Shown here: positions 53,216 to 63,471 of the stretch, piece by piece
How the letters are laid out: each line of letters starts with the position of its first letter
Position numbering within the stretch: the stretch's first letter is position 1
Assembly: GCA_018821435.1 (NCBI GenBank)
Contig: JAHJME010000015.1
Span: forward strand, 62,001 to 126,000
Direction: 5' to 3'
Source: Alphaproteobacteria bacterium
GTDB lineage: Bacteria; Pseudomonadota; Alphaproteobacteria; Caulobacterales; Caulobacteraceae
DNA: 64,000 nt
Made by a program: the position numbers and the translations under genes
The notes under the pieces: model-generated
Told to the model about the DNA's origin: nothing
Seen by the model: only the letters and a program-made list of their open reading frames with translations
The model's database searches: none

Positions 53216-53590
53216 CTAAGCGGCTTGTAGCCGGATCTGGTCGGTCAACGCCGCGACGACCTCGCGGGGATCGAACGGCTTGGCCACGAACACCGAACCG
53301 GCGACGCCCTCGGCCGCGTGCCGCGACCCGCTCGCCGCGGACATGAACACCACGGGCAGCCCCGGATACGCGTCCCGAGCCCGGCGCGCCACGGACAGTC
53401 CGTCGGCCCCCGGCCCAAGGTCGATGTCGCTCACCAGGGCCAGAAGGGGGCGTCCACGATCGATGGCTTCGTAGGCGGCGGCGCCACAGTAGACCGACTC
53501 CACACTGAAGCCTGAGTCCTGCAGATGCTCGCGAAGGTTCAGGTTGAGGATGAAGTCGTCCTCAACCAGGAGAACCCGAATGCCTTGCAT
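53216..53590 (-). CDS. Single-domain response regulator (CheY-like)
   Basis: 124 residues. It has an acidic pocket (VEDD, D11/D12), a phosphoacceptor in ALVSDIDLGPG (D55 most likely, with D57 near), a Ser in FMSAASGSR (about 84) and the signalling Lys in FVAKPFDP (K104). It has no output domain, so it acts by protein contact. No histidine kinase neighbours it; the nearest sits at 57881. The region upstream of the start (53591-53748) is noticeably AT-rich for this genome, consistent with a regulated promoter. Single-domain regulators in Caulobacter often control polarity, motility or stress signalling, but no specific assignment is possible. Confidence 0.93.
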   Translation of the reverse strand: MQGIRVLLVEDDFILNLNLREHLQDSGFSVESVYCGAAAYEAIDRGRPLLALVSDIDLGPGADGLSVARRARDAYPGLPVVFMSAASGSRHAAEGVAGSVFVAKPFDPREVVAALTDQIRLQAA

Positions 53591-53748
53591 GTCATTTGCC
53601 TCTTGAGGCTAAATAACTCCCAAGGTTGTCATTGTATCCACAGCAACCGAATATAGTTTTCGTTAACTTGTTAGAACTTGAAACTACTCAACGTAAACAG
53701 CGAAGTTCAAGAGAATAGGCCGCCCCCGCAACCGAGGGCAGCGCCATC

Positions 53749-55323
53749 TCAGAACTTCAGCGCGCGCGCTTCCTTCACATGCGGCAGGGCCTGGATCTTG
53801 GCCAGCAGCGTGGCGGACGGCTCCTGATCCACCCCTACCAGGGCGATGGCGTCGTCGCCGGCGTCGATGCGGCCCAGGTTGAACGTGGCGATGTTGACGC
53901 CCGCCTCGCCCAGCAGGCCGCCCAGCGCGCCGATGAAGCCCGGCTTGTCCAGGTTGTTGACGTAAAGCATGCGCGCGGCGAACGGGGCGTCCAGGTCCAT
54001 GCCCTTCACCTCGACCACGCGCGGGGCGCCGGCCTGCACCGTGCCCGCGAACGAGCGTTTGCCCTTCTCGGTGGTCACCGTGATGCGCACCAGGCTCTCA
54101 TAGATCGGCGACGCTTCCTGGCGGCTCTCCGAGAAGGTGATGCCGCGCTCCTTCGCCACCGCCGGCGCCGAGACCATGTTGATCTCCGCCAGCATCGGCC
54201 GCAGCACACCGGCCAGCGCCGCGGCGCTCAGCGGCTTGGTGTTCAGCTTGGAGACCTCGCCCTCAAAGGCGATGTCCACGGCCAGCACGCCGAAGTCCAG
54301 CATCTGGCCGGCCAGGGCGCCCAGCTTCTCGGCCAGGGCCACGAAGGGCTTCAGGCGCGGGGCTTCCTCGGCCGTGACCGAGGGGCTGTTCAGCGCGTTG
54401 GTGACGGCGCCCGTCAGCAGGTAGTCGCTGATCTGCTCGGCGACCTGCAGCGCCACGTTCTCCTGCGCCTCGTTGGTGGACGCGCCCAGGTGCGGCGTGG
54501 CCACCAGGTTGGGGGCGCCGAACAGCACGTTTTCCTTGGCCGGCTCGGCGGTGAACACGTCGAAGCCCGCCCCGCCGATGTGGCCGCTTTCCAGGCCCGC
54601 GCGCAGGGCCGCCTCGTCGACCAGGCCGCCACGGGCGCAGTTGATGATCAGCACGCCCTTCTTGGTCTTGGCCAGGTTCTCTTCCGACAGGATGTTGCGG
54701 GTCTTGTCGGTCAGCGGGGTGTGCAGGGTGATGATGTCGGCGCGGGCCAGCAGTTCTTCCAGCTCGACCTTCTCGACACCGATCTCGACGGCGCGTTCCG
54801 GCGACAGGAAGGGGTCGTAGGCAACGACCTTCATCTTCAGGCCCAGCGCCCGGTCGGCGACGATGCCGCCGATGTTGCCGGCGCCGATCAGGCCCAGGGT
54901 CTTGGCGTACAGCTCCACGCCCATGAAGCGGTTCTTCTCCCACTTGCCGGCCTGGGTGGAGACGTCGGCAGCGGGGAGCTGGCGGGCCAGGGCGAACATC
55001 AGGGCGATGGCATGCTCGGCGGTGGTGATCGAGTTGCCGAAGGGGGTGTTCATGACCACCACGCCGGCGGCGGTGGCGGCGGGGATGTCGATGTTGTCGA
55101 CGCCGATCCCGGCGCGGCCGATGACCTTGAGGTTCTTGGCGGCGGCGATGACGTCCTTGTTGGGCTTGGTGTCCGAACGGACGACCAGGCCGTCATAGTC
55201 GCCGATGACGGCGATCAGGTCGTCCTTGCTGAGGCCGGTCTTGATGTCCACGTCGACGCCGCGCTGGCGGAAGATGTCGACGGCGGCGGGGCTGAGGCTG
55301 TCAGCGATGAGCACGCGAGGCAT
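53749..55323 (-). CDS. serA: D-3-phosphoglycerate dehydrogenase (long form)
   Basis: 524 residues, the long form with ACT domain. The NAD-binding loop is GAGNIGG (147-153), the catalytic region LIINCARGGLVDEAAL carries R231, and HLGAST carries H278. The N-terminal substrate domain has VVRSDTKPNKDVIAAAKNLKVIGRAGIGVDN. After residue 315 comes the intervening domain and a C-terminal ACT domain (LYVNNLDKPGFIGALGGLLGEAGVNIATFNLGR). It oxidises 3-phosphoglycerate to phosphohydroxypyruvate, the first step of serine synthesis. It lies 75 bases after serC on the same strand, so serC-serA form an operon, with a candidate leader RNA before serC. Confidence 0.97.
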   Translation of the reverse strand: MPRVLIADSLSPAAVDIFRQRGVDVDIKTGLSKDDLIAVIGDYDGLVVRSDTKPNKDVIAAAKNLKVIGRAGIGVDNIDIPAATAAGVVVMNTPFGNSITTAEHAIALMFALARQLPAADVSTQAGKWEKNRFMGVELYAKTLGLIGAGNIGGIVADRALGLKMKVVAYDPFLSPERAVEIGVEKVELEELLARADIITLHTPLTDKTRNILSEENLAKTKKGVLIINCARGGLVDEAALRAGLESGHIGGAGFDVFTAEPAKENVLFGAPNLVATPHLGASTNEAQENVALQVAEQISDYLLTGAVTNALNSPSVTAEEAPRLKPFVALAEKLGALAGQMLDFGVLAVDIAFEGEVSKLNTKPLSAAALAGVLRPMLAEINMVSAPAVAKERGITFSESRQEASPIYESLVRITVTTEKGKRSFAGTVQAGAPRVVEVKGMDLDAPFAARMLYVNNLDKPGFIGALGGLLGEAGVNIATFNLGRIDAGDDAIALVGVDQEPSATLLAKIQALPHVKEARALKF

Positions 55324-55398
55324 GGTGAATCTCCTTGAGGAGCGCCCTCCCGGCGCGGCCGGGAAGGTCGTTGTGTCGGGATATGTGACGTGGGCCGC

Positions 55399-56583
55399 TT
55401 AAGCGGCTTGAAGCGCGTCGAGGGTCGAGGCGAAGGCCCAGTCGAGCCAGGGCGTCAGCGCGTCGACATCGGAAGTCTCGACCGTCGCGCCGCACCAGAT
55501 TCTTAAGCCCGGAGGAGCGTCGCGATAGCCGCCGACGTCGAGGGCCACGCCCTCCTTTTCCAGCACCACGGCCAGCTTCTTGGCAAAGTCGGCCTGGGCG
55601 TCGGCCGAGAGGCCGGTGACGCGCGGATCGACCACCTTCAGGCACACCGAGGTGTTGGAGCGCGTGGCGGCGTCCTCGGCCAGGAAGGCCACCCAGCCGG
55701 TCTTGGCGACCCAGGCCTCCAGCACGGCGAGGTTGGCGTCGGCCCGGCGCTTCATCTCCGGGAAGCCGCCAATGGCGGCGGCCCACTTCAGCGCATCCAC
55801 CGCGTCCTCGACGGCCAGCATCGAGGGCGTGTTGATCGTCGCGCCCTCAAACAGGTCGAGGGTGACCTTGCCGCCTTTCGTCATGCGGAACAGTTTCGGC
55901 ATGGGCCAGGCGGGGGTGTGGCTCTCGAGCCGGGCGACGGCGCGGGGCGACAGGATCAGCACGCCGTGCGCGGCCTCGCCGCCCAGCGCCTTCTGCCAGG
56001 AGAAGGTCACCACATCGAGCTTGGCCCAATCCAGGTCCTGGGCGAAGGCGGCCGAGGTGGCGTCGCAGATCGTGACGCCGGTGCGGTCGGCGGAAATGAA
56101 GTCGGCGTTCGGCACGCGGACGCCCGAGGTGGTGCCGTTCCAGGTGAACACCAGGTCGGCGTCCGGGCTGACCTTGGTCAGGTCGGGAAGCTTGCCATAG
56201 GGCGCGTCCAGCACTTCGGCGTTCAGCTTCAGTTGCTTGGTGACGTCGGTCACCCAGTCCTTGCCGAAGCTTTCGAAGGCCAGCAGCTGGACCGGCTTCG
56301 GCCCCAGCATCGACCACAGGGCCATCTCGACGGCGCCGGTGTCGGAACCGGGCACGATGCCGACGAGATAGTCGTCGGGCACGCCCAGCACCTCGCGGGT
56401 GCGGTCGATCGCCTCTTTCAGGCGCGCCTTGCCGATCTTGGATCGGTGCGAACGGCCCAGGACGGCGTTGCTCAGATTTTCGGGATTCCATCCGGGGCGC
56501 TTGGCGCACGGGCCGGAGGAGAATTCGGGGCGCGCCGGGCGCATGGCCGGCTTCGCGCCCGCGAGATCAGCGGGGGTAGTCAT
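55399..56583 (-). CDS. serC: Phosphoserine aminotransferase (alphaproteobacterial type)
   Basis: 394 residues from CAT 56581-56583, with GGGAGAC six bases upstream; a longer start (MGDIA) 15 bases further is possible. The sequence [32 protein letters not shown] is typical of the alphaproteobacterial SerC_2 type. The PLP-binding Lys is in [12 protein letters not shown] (K198), and the cofactor phosphate site is near the [19 protein letters not shown] block. It converts phosphohydroxypyruvate to phosphoserine with glutamate. It is the first gene of the serC-serA operon and is preceded by a structured 5' region. Confidence 0.96.
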   Translation of the reverse strand: MTTPADLAGAKPAMRPARPEFSSGPCAKRPGWNPENLSNAVLGRSHRSKIGKARLKEAIDRTREVLGVPDDYLVGIVPGSDTGAVEMALWSMLGPKPVQLLAFESFGKDWVTDVTKQLKLNAEVLDAPYGKLPDLTKVSPDADLVFTWNGTTSGVRVPNADFISADRTGVTICDATSAAFAQDLDWAKLDVVTFSWQKALGGEAAHGVLILSPRAVARLESHTPAWPMPKLFRMTKGGKVTLDLFEGATINTPSMLAVEDAVDALKWAAAIGGFPEMKRRADANLAVLEAWVAKTGWVAFLAEDAATRSNTSVCLKVVDPRVTGLSADAQADFAKKLAVVLEKEGVALDVGGYRDAPPGLRIWCGATVETSDVDALTPWLDWAFASTLDALQAA

Positions 56584-56589
56584 AGCGAT

Positions 56590-56700
56590 GTCTCCCATCC
56601 TTACAGATGAGCAGCGCCCCGTTGGGGGGGCGTGGCCCGCGGGCCAAAGGCCCTCGTTTGAGCCGGCGCGCAAGGGAAACATTTCTAACGAGGTGTGAAG
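56590..56700 (-). ncRNA. Probable serC leader RNA
   Basis: On the minus strand upstream of serC, the sequence GGGCC-TTT-GGCCC (56641-56653) and GGCCC-GC-GGGCC (56634-56645) compete for the same bases, so two mutually exclusive hairpins can form. A further CGCCCC/GGGGCG stem (56615-56632) follows, then CUGUAAGGAUGG before the start. An alphaproteobacterial serC leader RNA is known; the position and the hairpin set fit, but I could not align it to the published consensus here. Confidence 0.5.
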
Positions 56701-56783
56701 AGAAGCTCCGGCGCAGGGGCGCTGGGCCCGACCTGCGGCATGTGATCCAAGCGCCGCGAGAGGCCCGCGGTGGGTGCGCGCGC

Positions 56784-57254
56784 CTACTCGGAGGGCGCCG
56801 GCGCCGAGGCGACCGCGCGCGCAGCGAGCGGGCGGTTGGTCCGGATCCGCTTGCGCCAGGCGACGATCGTGCCGATGACCAGGCACCAGATGATGCCGCT
56901 GAAATTGATGTTGTTGATCAAGGCGTTCAGGTAATCGCCCGTCGGCCGCTCGGTGACCATGTAATAGGAATGCATCGCGAACTGCGCGGCGAAGAACAGC
57001 ATCACGCCGCCCATCCAGGGCGCGACATAGCGCACGGTCACCACGAGCAGACCCATGGCCGTCAGGCCATCGTTCACCAGGCGGATGATGTCGTCGCTGT
57101 TGGGGGCCAGCCAGTGGCTGCCTTCGCCGATCAGGGCGTTGACCAGCACGATAATCGCCGCCGCACGCTCCGCCTTCCCGCCCTTCCAGAGCGCGAACAG
57201 CGCGCCGAGGACCGAGAAGGTGTTGATCAGGAGTCGGACGGATATGTCTGGCAT
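56784..57254 (-). CDS. Small multi-pass membrane protein, unknown function
   Basis: 156 residues with AGGGGCG upstream. Four to five hydrophobic segments alternate with short loops: about 8-22 ([17 protein letters not shown]), 30-45 ([17 protein letters not shown]), 58-75, 80-98 ([21 protein letters not shown]) and 112-132 ([19 protein letters not shown]), followed by a basic cytoplasmic-type tail ([15 protein letters not shown]). No signal sequence or known transporter signature was recognised. It stands between serC and a small cytoplasmic gene on the same strand, without an obvious functional link. I do not recognise the family. Confidence 0.75.
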   Translation of the reverse strand: MPDISVRLLINTFSVLGALFALWKGGKAERAAAIIVLVNALIGEGSHWLAPNSDDIIRLVNDGLTAMGLLVVTVRYVAPWMGGVMLFFAAQFAMHSYYMVTERPTGDYLNALINNINFSGIIWCLVIGTIVAWRKRIRTNRPLAARAVASAPAPSE

Positions 57255-57339
57255 GATTAAGCGCCCCTAATGCGAATTAGAGGCGCCCAACCAGTTAATC
57301 TATTGCAATGATCCGCCGGGAAACCGACAGGAAGTCGCG

Positions 57340-57675
57340 TTAGATCGCTTCCCGCATGATCGTTTGCTCGCGGGACGCGCCTTCTTGAGGCTTGTCCATG
57401 CCGCTCATCTTCGTGCGGATGCCGAGACGGAGCTTGGCATCGTTCAGCTCGGTGTGGACACCGACCATGGCGGTACGAGCTTCGCTCAGCGCCTTGATGG
57501 CTTCCATCATCTTCACTTGCACGTCGTCGGCGAACACCAGCGAGGTATTCACGTCCGAGCGGGCCTTGAGCATTTCGCTCATCAGTTCCGCCGCCTCGAC
57601 CAGCGCACCGTCAACGGCCGCTTCGGTTTCGAACAGCTTTTTGGCCACGCGTTTGGCCACGAAAATCTTATCCAT
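57340..57675 (-). CDS. Small helical protein, unknown function
   Basis: 111 residues, almost entirely helical by composition: KRVAKKLFETEAAVDGALVEAAELMSEMLKAR and KMMEAIKALSEARTAMVGVHTELNDAKLRLGIRTKM read as two long helices with a short turn (SLVFADDVQ). There is no signal peptide or membrane segment. It ends in a flexible tail (DKPQEGASREQTIMREAI). An AGGGGTG site precedes the start. The upstream 200 bases contain several TTAA-type words, including TTAACCAT at 57757, which resembles a Caulobacter CtrA half-site. I do not recognise the family; a small coiled-coil adaptor is plausible. Confidence 0.78.
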   Translation of the reverse strand: MDKIFVAKRVAKKLFETEAAVDGALVEAAELMSEMLKARSDVNTSLVFADDVQVKMMEAIKALSEARTAMVGVHTELNDAKLRLGIRTKMSGMDKPQEGASREQTIMREAI

Positions 57676-57880
57676 GTGGATACACCCCTAAAGTTACCCG
57701 ACACCCGTTAAGGTAAAGGAAAGATTACCCTGCACGCAATCCATTCAGTGGTTGTTAACCATGTTTTCTTCTGCGGCTAGTTGTAGCGTGGCGCCAAAGG
57801 CACAGTTTGAATGGAGTGACGTCGCCCCGCAGGTCATCACGGAAGCGAAGCGTTAGGACTCGTGGGCTATCAACCCGGAT

Positions 57881-59791
<1,911 letters not shown>

Positions 59792-59924
59792 AACGCTTCC
59801 TGAACGCGATGCAATGTAGGTGAACCTCGCCCAACGGCGGGCTCAGATCGCGGTCATGCGCGACGTGGTTTCTTAGCGTCATTGAAGGCCGATCCCCGGC
59901 CGACACGGACTTGGAGACCAGACC

Positions 59925-60314
59925 ATGAAGACCCTGATCGCCGCTCTGGCCGCCGTCACGACCGTGACGGCCATCGCCGCCCCCGCCGCCGCCCAATCCT
60001 ACGATCGCAACGACCACGGTCGTTACGAGCAGGGCCGCTACGAACGCGGCCCCGGCGCCGACATCAACCAGCGCCAGCGCGAGCTGGAGCGTCGCATCGA
60101 CCGCGGCATCCGCAGCAACGACCTGAACCGCCGCGAAGTGGCCAGCCTGCAGGCCGGCCTGCGCGACGTGAACCGCCTCCAGGCCACCTACCGCTCGCAC
60201 GGCTTCGATCGCGCCGAGCTGCGTGAGCTGGATCGCCGGATGGACGTGCTGGAACGCCAGCTCGCCGGCAGCCTCGACCGTCGCTACGGCGAGGGCTACG
60301 GCCACCGCCGCTAA
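59925..60314 (+). CDS. Small exported Arg/Asp-rich protein
   Basis: 129 residues with GGAGACC just upstream. The signal peptide is MKTLIAALAAVTTVTAIAAPAAAQ. The mature part begins SYDRNDHGRYEQGRYERGPG, a short repeated (D/E)-RY pattern. It continues as two amphipathic helices (NQRQRELERRIDRGIRSNDLNRREVASLQAGLRDVNRLQATYRSHG, LRELDRRMDVLERQLAGSLDRRYGEG). It resembles small periplasmic Arg-rich proteins common in Caulobacter and sphingomonads; I have no specific function for it. It follows the hybrid kinase by 133 bases and ends before two stem-loops, so it is a transcript of its own. Confidence 0.82.
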   Translation: MKTLIAALAAVTTVTAIAAPAAAQSYDRNDHGRYEQGRYERGPGADINQRQRELERRIDRGIRSNDLNRREVASLQAGLRDVNRLQATYRSHGFDRAELRELDRRMDVLERQLAGSLDRRYGEGYGHRR

Positions 60315-60331
60315 ACGCGGCCCCTGACATC

Positions 60332-60396
60332 CCGCCGGGCTGATCCCCGGCGGAGAGAGGGACGCCCTCGGAGTTTCGCGCTTCGGGGGCGTCTCT
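60332..60396 (+). terminator. Two stem-loops after the small exported gene
   Basis: First stem: CCGCCGGG and CCCCGGCGG around CTGAT (60332-60352). Second: GACGCCCTCG with CGGGGGCGTC (one mismatch; arms lie within 60359-60396). The second is followed by the pyrimidine-rich TCTATGTCT. They fill the gap between this gene and the convergent PhzF-type gene and are good intrinsic terminator candidates. Confidence 0.65.
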
Positions 60397-60406
60397 ATGT
60401 CTGGAC

Positions 60407-61216
60407 CTAAACGCGCAGGCGGCTGTCCATCATGGTCACGGCCCGGCCGCGCAGCAGCACCCGGTCGCCGAGGTGCTCGCATTCCAGATCGCCGCCCCGG
60501 CCCGGATAGGCCTGGTGGAACCGCACCACCGGCCGGCCCAGCTTCTCCGCATAGAGCGGCGCCAGGATGCAATGCAGCGAGCCCGTGGTGGGGTCCTCGG
60601 GGATCCCCGAGCCCGGCGCGAAGAAGCGGTCGATCACGTCGTAAGGGCCGGTCTTCGCCAGCGCCGCGATGCCGATGTTACCCCGCCCGCCGGTGGCCTC
60701 GCCCGCGATCTTGTTCAGCGCGGAGATGTCCGGCCGCAGGTCGCGCACCGTTTGCTCATCGTCGAACAGCGCGACGAGATAGGACGAGGCCCACACTTCC
60801 GACGGCTCAGCGCCAAGCGCCTCTGCGAGGCCGGTTGGAACCCCGGTCCGCACCGGCGGCTGGGCGGGGAAATCCATCTCATAGCCCACGTCCAGGCGCG
60901 TCACCGCCAAAGGCCCGGACAGCGTGTCGAAGGCAAGGCGCTCGGCCTGCACGCCCAGTTCCGCGAGCAGCGTATGAGCGGCGGCCAGGGTCGCATGCCC
61001 GCACAGCGGCGCCTCCAGCAACGGCGTGAACCAGCGCAGGCCGAAGCTCGCCGGGTCGGCCGTCTTCAGCAGGAAGGCCGTCTCGGCCTGGTTGTTCTCG
61101 GCGGCCAGCGCCTGCATCCAGGCGGCGTCCGGCCACGCCTCGAACGGCTCGACCACACAGGCGGGATTGCCCCGGAAGGGTTGGGCGGCGAACGCATCCA
61201 CGGTCCACTGGCGCAA
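60407..61216 (-). CDS. PhzF family isomerase-like protein
   Basis: 269 residues. The opening [30 protein letters not shown] and [12 protein letters not shown] are diagnostic for the PhzF/diaminopimelate epimerase fold; the Glu at position 45 matches the catalytic Glu of characterised PhzF proteins. The second domain has [23 protein letters not shown], the usual substrate loop. In pseudomonads PhzF isomerises an intermediate of phenazine synthesis, but no other phenazine gene is here, so this one probably has another substrate. It diverges from the GNAT gene, with roughly 95 bases between the starts. The start is CAT 61214-61216. Confidence 0.94.
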   Translation of the reverse strand: MRQWTVDAFAAQPFRGNPACVVEPFEAWPDAAWMQALAAENNQAETAFLLKTADPASFGLRWFTPLLEAPLCGHATLAAAHTLLAELGVQAERLAFDTLSGPLAVTRLDVGYEMDFPAQPPVRTGVPTGLAEALGAEPSEVWASSYLVALFDDEQTVRDLRPDISALNKIAGEATGGRGNIGIAALAKTGPYDVIDRFFAPGSGIPEDPTTGSLHCILAPLYAEKLGRPVVRFHQAYPGRGGDLECEHLGDRVLLRGRAVTMMDSRLRV

Positions 61217-61310
61217 GACTGGCCTCCTCGAAATCGGCCCCAGGACTTGCGTCGCGCCAGCCCGGGCGGCAAGGGCCAGTTCCCGCGAGATGGACCGCCG
61301 GAGGACTGCG

Positions 61311-61736
61311 ATGACCTATGAGGTGAGCGACGACCGCGACCGGTTCGATCTGGCCCGCGCGCACCGCTGGATCGCGACCCAGAGCTATTGGGCCGAGCGC
61401 ATCCCGTTCGAGACCTTCACCAAGGCCTGCGCCAACAGTCTGGTCGTGGGCGCCTACGCCGGCGACGGATCCATGGCCGCCATGGCCCGCGTCGTGACCG
61501 ACCGCGCCACGTTCGGCTGGGTCTGCGACGTGTTCGTGGACAACGCCCACCGCGGCGCCGGCCTGGGCAAGCTGATCATGGCCTATCTCAAGGCGCACCC
61601 GGACCTGCAGGGCTTGCGCCGCCTGCACCTGGCCACCCGCGACGCCCACGACCTCTACCGGCAGTTCGGCTTCACGGACCTGACGGCGCCGGAGAGCTGG
61701 ATGGAGATCCGAGACCCGGACGTCTATCGCCGCTGA
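61311..61736 (+). CDS. GNAT family N-acetyltransferase
   Basis: 141 residues from ATG 61311 behind GGAGG (61300-61304); an ATG at 61290 in the same frame is a longer alternative. The acetyl-CoA site is [24 protein letters not shown], with the R/Q-x-x-G-x-G/A type loop HRGAGLG, and the later [17 protein letters not shown] block is the usual beta4-alpha4 end. Such enzymes acetylate small molecules or protein N termini in the cytosol. It is a single-domain, unspecific call. Downstream, 76 bases separate it from a small pentapeptide-periodic protein on the same strand. Confidence 0.93.
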   Translation: MTYEVSDDRDRFDLARAHRWIATQSYWAERIPFETFTKACANSLVVGAYAGDGSMAAMARVVTDRATFGWVCDVFVDNAHRGAGLGKLIMAYLKAHPDLQGLRRLHLATRDAHDLYRQFGFTDLTAPESWMEIRDPDVYRR

Positions 61737-61811
61737 CATGACCGACCAGATAGCTTGCGCGCCGCCGCGCGTGGCGCGAAGGATCGGCTCTCGGATACCC
61801 GGAGCCCCGGC

Positions 61812-62078
61812 ATGCGCGACCCTGCCTCCCGTCGACGCCTCTCCGTCCAGCGTACGGCCGCCAGCGCGGTGGGCGCCCAGGCCGCCGGCGCGACAGCGCT
61901 GTTCGCCGTCAGCCTAGGCGCCGTTGCGGTCGGTGCGGTGGCGCTAGGCGCGCTGGCCATCGGGCGGCTGGTGTTGGGCCGCGTCTCGGCCAGAACGGTG
62001 CATATCCGCCGTCTCGAGATCGACGAACTGACCGTGGGCCGGCTGACCATCCGCAAGCCGGACGACCGCCGCCGCTAA
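61812..62078 (+). CDS. Small protein with five-residue periodic repeat
   Basis: 88 residues from ATG 61812 with GGAG upstream; the open frame begins earlier, but those codons lack a good ribosome site. From residue 19 the sequence can be written as 13 consecutive five-residue units (AVGAQ AAGAT ALFAV SLGAV AVGAV ALGAL AIGRL VLGRV SARTV HIRRL EIDEL TVGRL TIRKP), with a hydrophobic residue at position 2 in each and mostly V or L at position 5. This is the periodicity of pentapeptide-repeat proteins, which form a square beta-helix; the hydrophobic first half could also be read as a membrane segment. The stop shares bases with the opposing nucleotidyltransferase stop (CTAA, 62075-62078). Function unknown. 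Confidence 0.7.
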   Translation: MRDPASRRRLSVQRTAASAVGAQAAGATALFAVSLGAVAVGAVALGALAIGRLVLGRVSARTVHIRRLEIDELTVGRLTIRKPDDRRR

Positions 62079-62644
62079 TCGGCGATCACCTGGAGCTCGG
62101 GCCAGCGGGCCTGCGCCCGCGCGGCGATCCGGTCGAAGTTCGGGCTGCGGCGGTTCGGATTGTAGCGCATCCGCATGGCGAACAGGTCGTCCAGGCCGAA
62201 GGGCGCCTGGATCGTCAGGGCGTCGCCGGCGTCCAGCCGCACGGCCACCGCGAACACCGGGCTGACGAAACGGGTCAGCGCCTCCGCGCAGCTCGTCAGC
62301 GGTGCGTACGGCTCACCGAAGTGACCTTCGAACCAGACGTGGACCCGGGCCTGGTTGCGGACTTCGACCATCTCGCGCAGCGGCGGCTCGAACGCCGCCG
62401 CCACCCGCTGGATCACCGCGTCCTCGGCTTCGTAGGAGATGTCCGAGGCGTCGAAGTAGCCGACGTCATAGTCCTTGATCCCATAGTCCAGTGGCCGGCC
62501 GGTCAGGTCGTTGAACACCCGCTGATAAACCGCGCCCGAGAACACCAACCAGTCCGGCGGATCGATCTCGCGCAGGGCGTTCAGCACCTGCATCAGCGGT
62601 TCCGAGCGGCGAAGGATCGCCTCCAGGCGGGCTTCCGGGGTCAA
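62075..62644 (-). CDS. Nucleotidyltransferase family protein
   Basis: 189 residues with a TTG start at 62642-62644 behind GAGG (spacing 6), overlapping the thiD stop (TTGA). Without that start the protein would begin at a Met about 20 residues further in. The N-terminal half has LREIDPPDWLVFSGAVYQRVFNDLTGRPLDYGIKDYDVGYFDAS; the Gly-X-X dinucleotide region and KDYDVGYFD are the acidic metal-binding signature of the DUF925-type nucleotidyltransferase fold. The C-terminal half is helical (FDRIAARAQARWPELQ). It is translationally coupled to thiD, and its substrate is unknown. The stop is shared with the opposing small protein gene. Confidence 0.88.
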   Translation of the reverse strand: MTPEARLEAILRRSEPLMQVLNALREIDPPDWLVFSGAVYQRVFNDLTGRPLDYGIKDYDVGYFDASDISYEAEDAVIQRVAAAFEPPLREMVEVRNQARVHVWFEGHFGEPYAPLTSCAEALTRFVSPVFAVAVRLDAGDALTIQAPFGLDDLFAMRMRYNPNRRSPNFDRIAARAQARWPELQVIAD

Positions 62645-63441
62645 ATCCGGCCTCGCAGCGTCCAGCCGTGATCCAGCGGCCCGTGACCGGCGCCCAGACC
62701 CGGCGCGCGCAGCATCGCCTCGTGCACATAGTCCCACGCCCCCGCCACCGCGGCGGTCAGCGGCAGGCCTTGCGCCAGGCCCGTGGCGCAGGCCGAGGCC
62801 AGGGTGCAGCCGGTGCCGTGCGTATGGCGGCTGTCGATCCGCTCGCCCTCGAAGGCGGTCTCGCCGTCCGGCGTCATCAGCAGGTCGACCACGCGCTCGC
62901 CCGCCACATGCCCGCCCTTCATCAGCACGGCCTTGGCCCCCATCGCCAGCAGGGCCTGGCCCGCCCGGCGCAGGTCGTCCGTGGTCTCGACGTCGAGCCC
63001 GGTCAGGGCCGCGGCCTCCGGCGCGTTGGGGGTCAGCAGCGCCGCGCGCGGGATCAGCCGCTCCCGCACCGCCGCCACGGCCTCCGCCGCCAGCAGCGAC
63101 GCGCCGCCCTTGGCCACCATGACCGGGTCGACCACCGCCGGGATGGGCCATTCGTCCAGTAACCGCGCCACCAGCTCGACCGTCGCCGCGTCGCCCAGCA
63201 TGCCGGTCTTGATCACGTCGGCGCCAATGTCGGACAGCACGGCGCGCGCCTGGGCCTCGATCACCTCCAGCGGGATGGGATGAACGCCGGTGACGCCAAG
63301 CGTGTTCTGCACGGTCACCGCCGTGATCGCCGTGGCCGCATAGCCGCCCAGCGCCGTCACCGTTTTGATGTCGGCCTGGACGCCCGCCCCGCCCCCACTG
63401 TCGGATCCGGCGATGATCAGGACTCGGCCCAAGGTCTGCAT
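62641..63441 (-). CDS. thiD: Hydroxymethylpyrimidine/phosphomethylpyrimidine kinase
   Basis: 266 residues. The ribokinase-like N terminus has VLIIAGSDSGGGAGVQADIKTVTALGGYAATAITAVTVQNTLGV, diagnostic of ThiD, and the later DPVMVAKGGASLLAAEAV, LTPNAPEAAALTG and the ATP-site HTHGTGCTLASACATGLAQG. It phosphorylates hydroxymethylpyrimidine and its monophosphate in thiamine synthesis. It sits upstream of the nucleotidyltransferase (stop/start overlap) and 31 bases downstream of folP on the same strand, so these three may be one operon. No TPP-riboswitch-like leader is visible in the window part of the upstream region. Confidence 0.96.
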   Translation of the reverse strand: MQTLGRVLIIAGSDSGGGAGVQADIKTVTALGGYAATAITAVTVQNTLGVTGVHPIPLEVIEAQARAVLSDIGADVIKTGMLGDAATVELVARLLDEWPIPAVVDPVMVAKGGASLLAAEAVAAVRERLIPRAALLTPNAPEAAALTGLDVETTDDLRRAGQALLAMGAKAVLMKGGHVAGERVVDLLMTPDGETAFEGERIDSRHTHGTGCTLASACATGLAQGLPLTAAVAGAWDYVHEAMLRAPGLGAGHGPLDHGWTLRGRI

Positions 63442-63471
63442 CAGACCAGTTACTGGGTTAGCCCAGGCAAT

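Noticed and set aside
53779..55338. A 519-residue plus-strand frame opposite serA
   Set aside because: Shadow of serA; Arg/Gln/Val-rich with no family features.
60407..61216. A phenazine biosynthesis gene cluster
   Set aside because: Only the PhzF-type protein is present; no phzA-E or phzG relatives are nearby, so phenazine production cannot be inferred.
62645..63151. A longer N terminus for the nucleotidyltransferase
   Set aside because: The added sequence is thiD read in another frame and lacks any motif.
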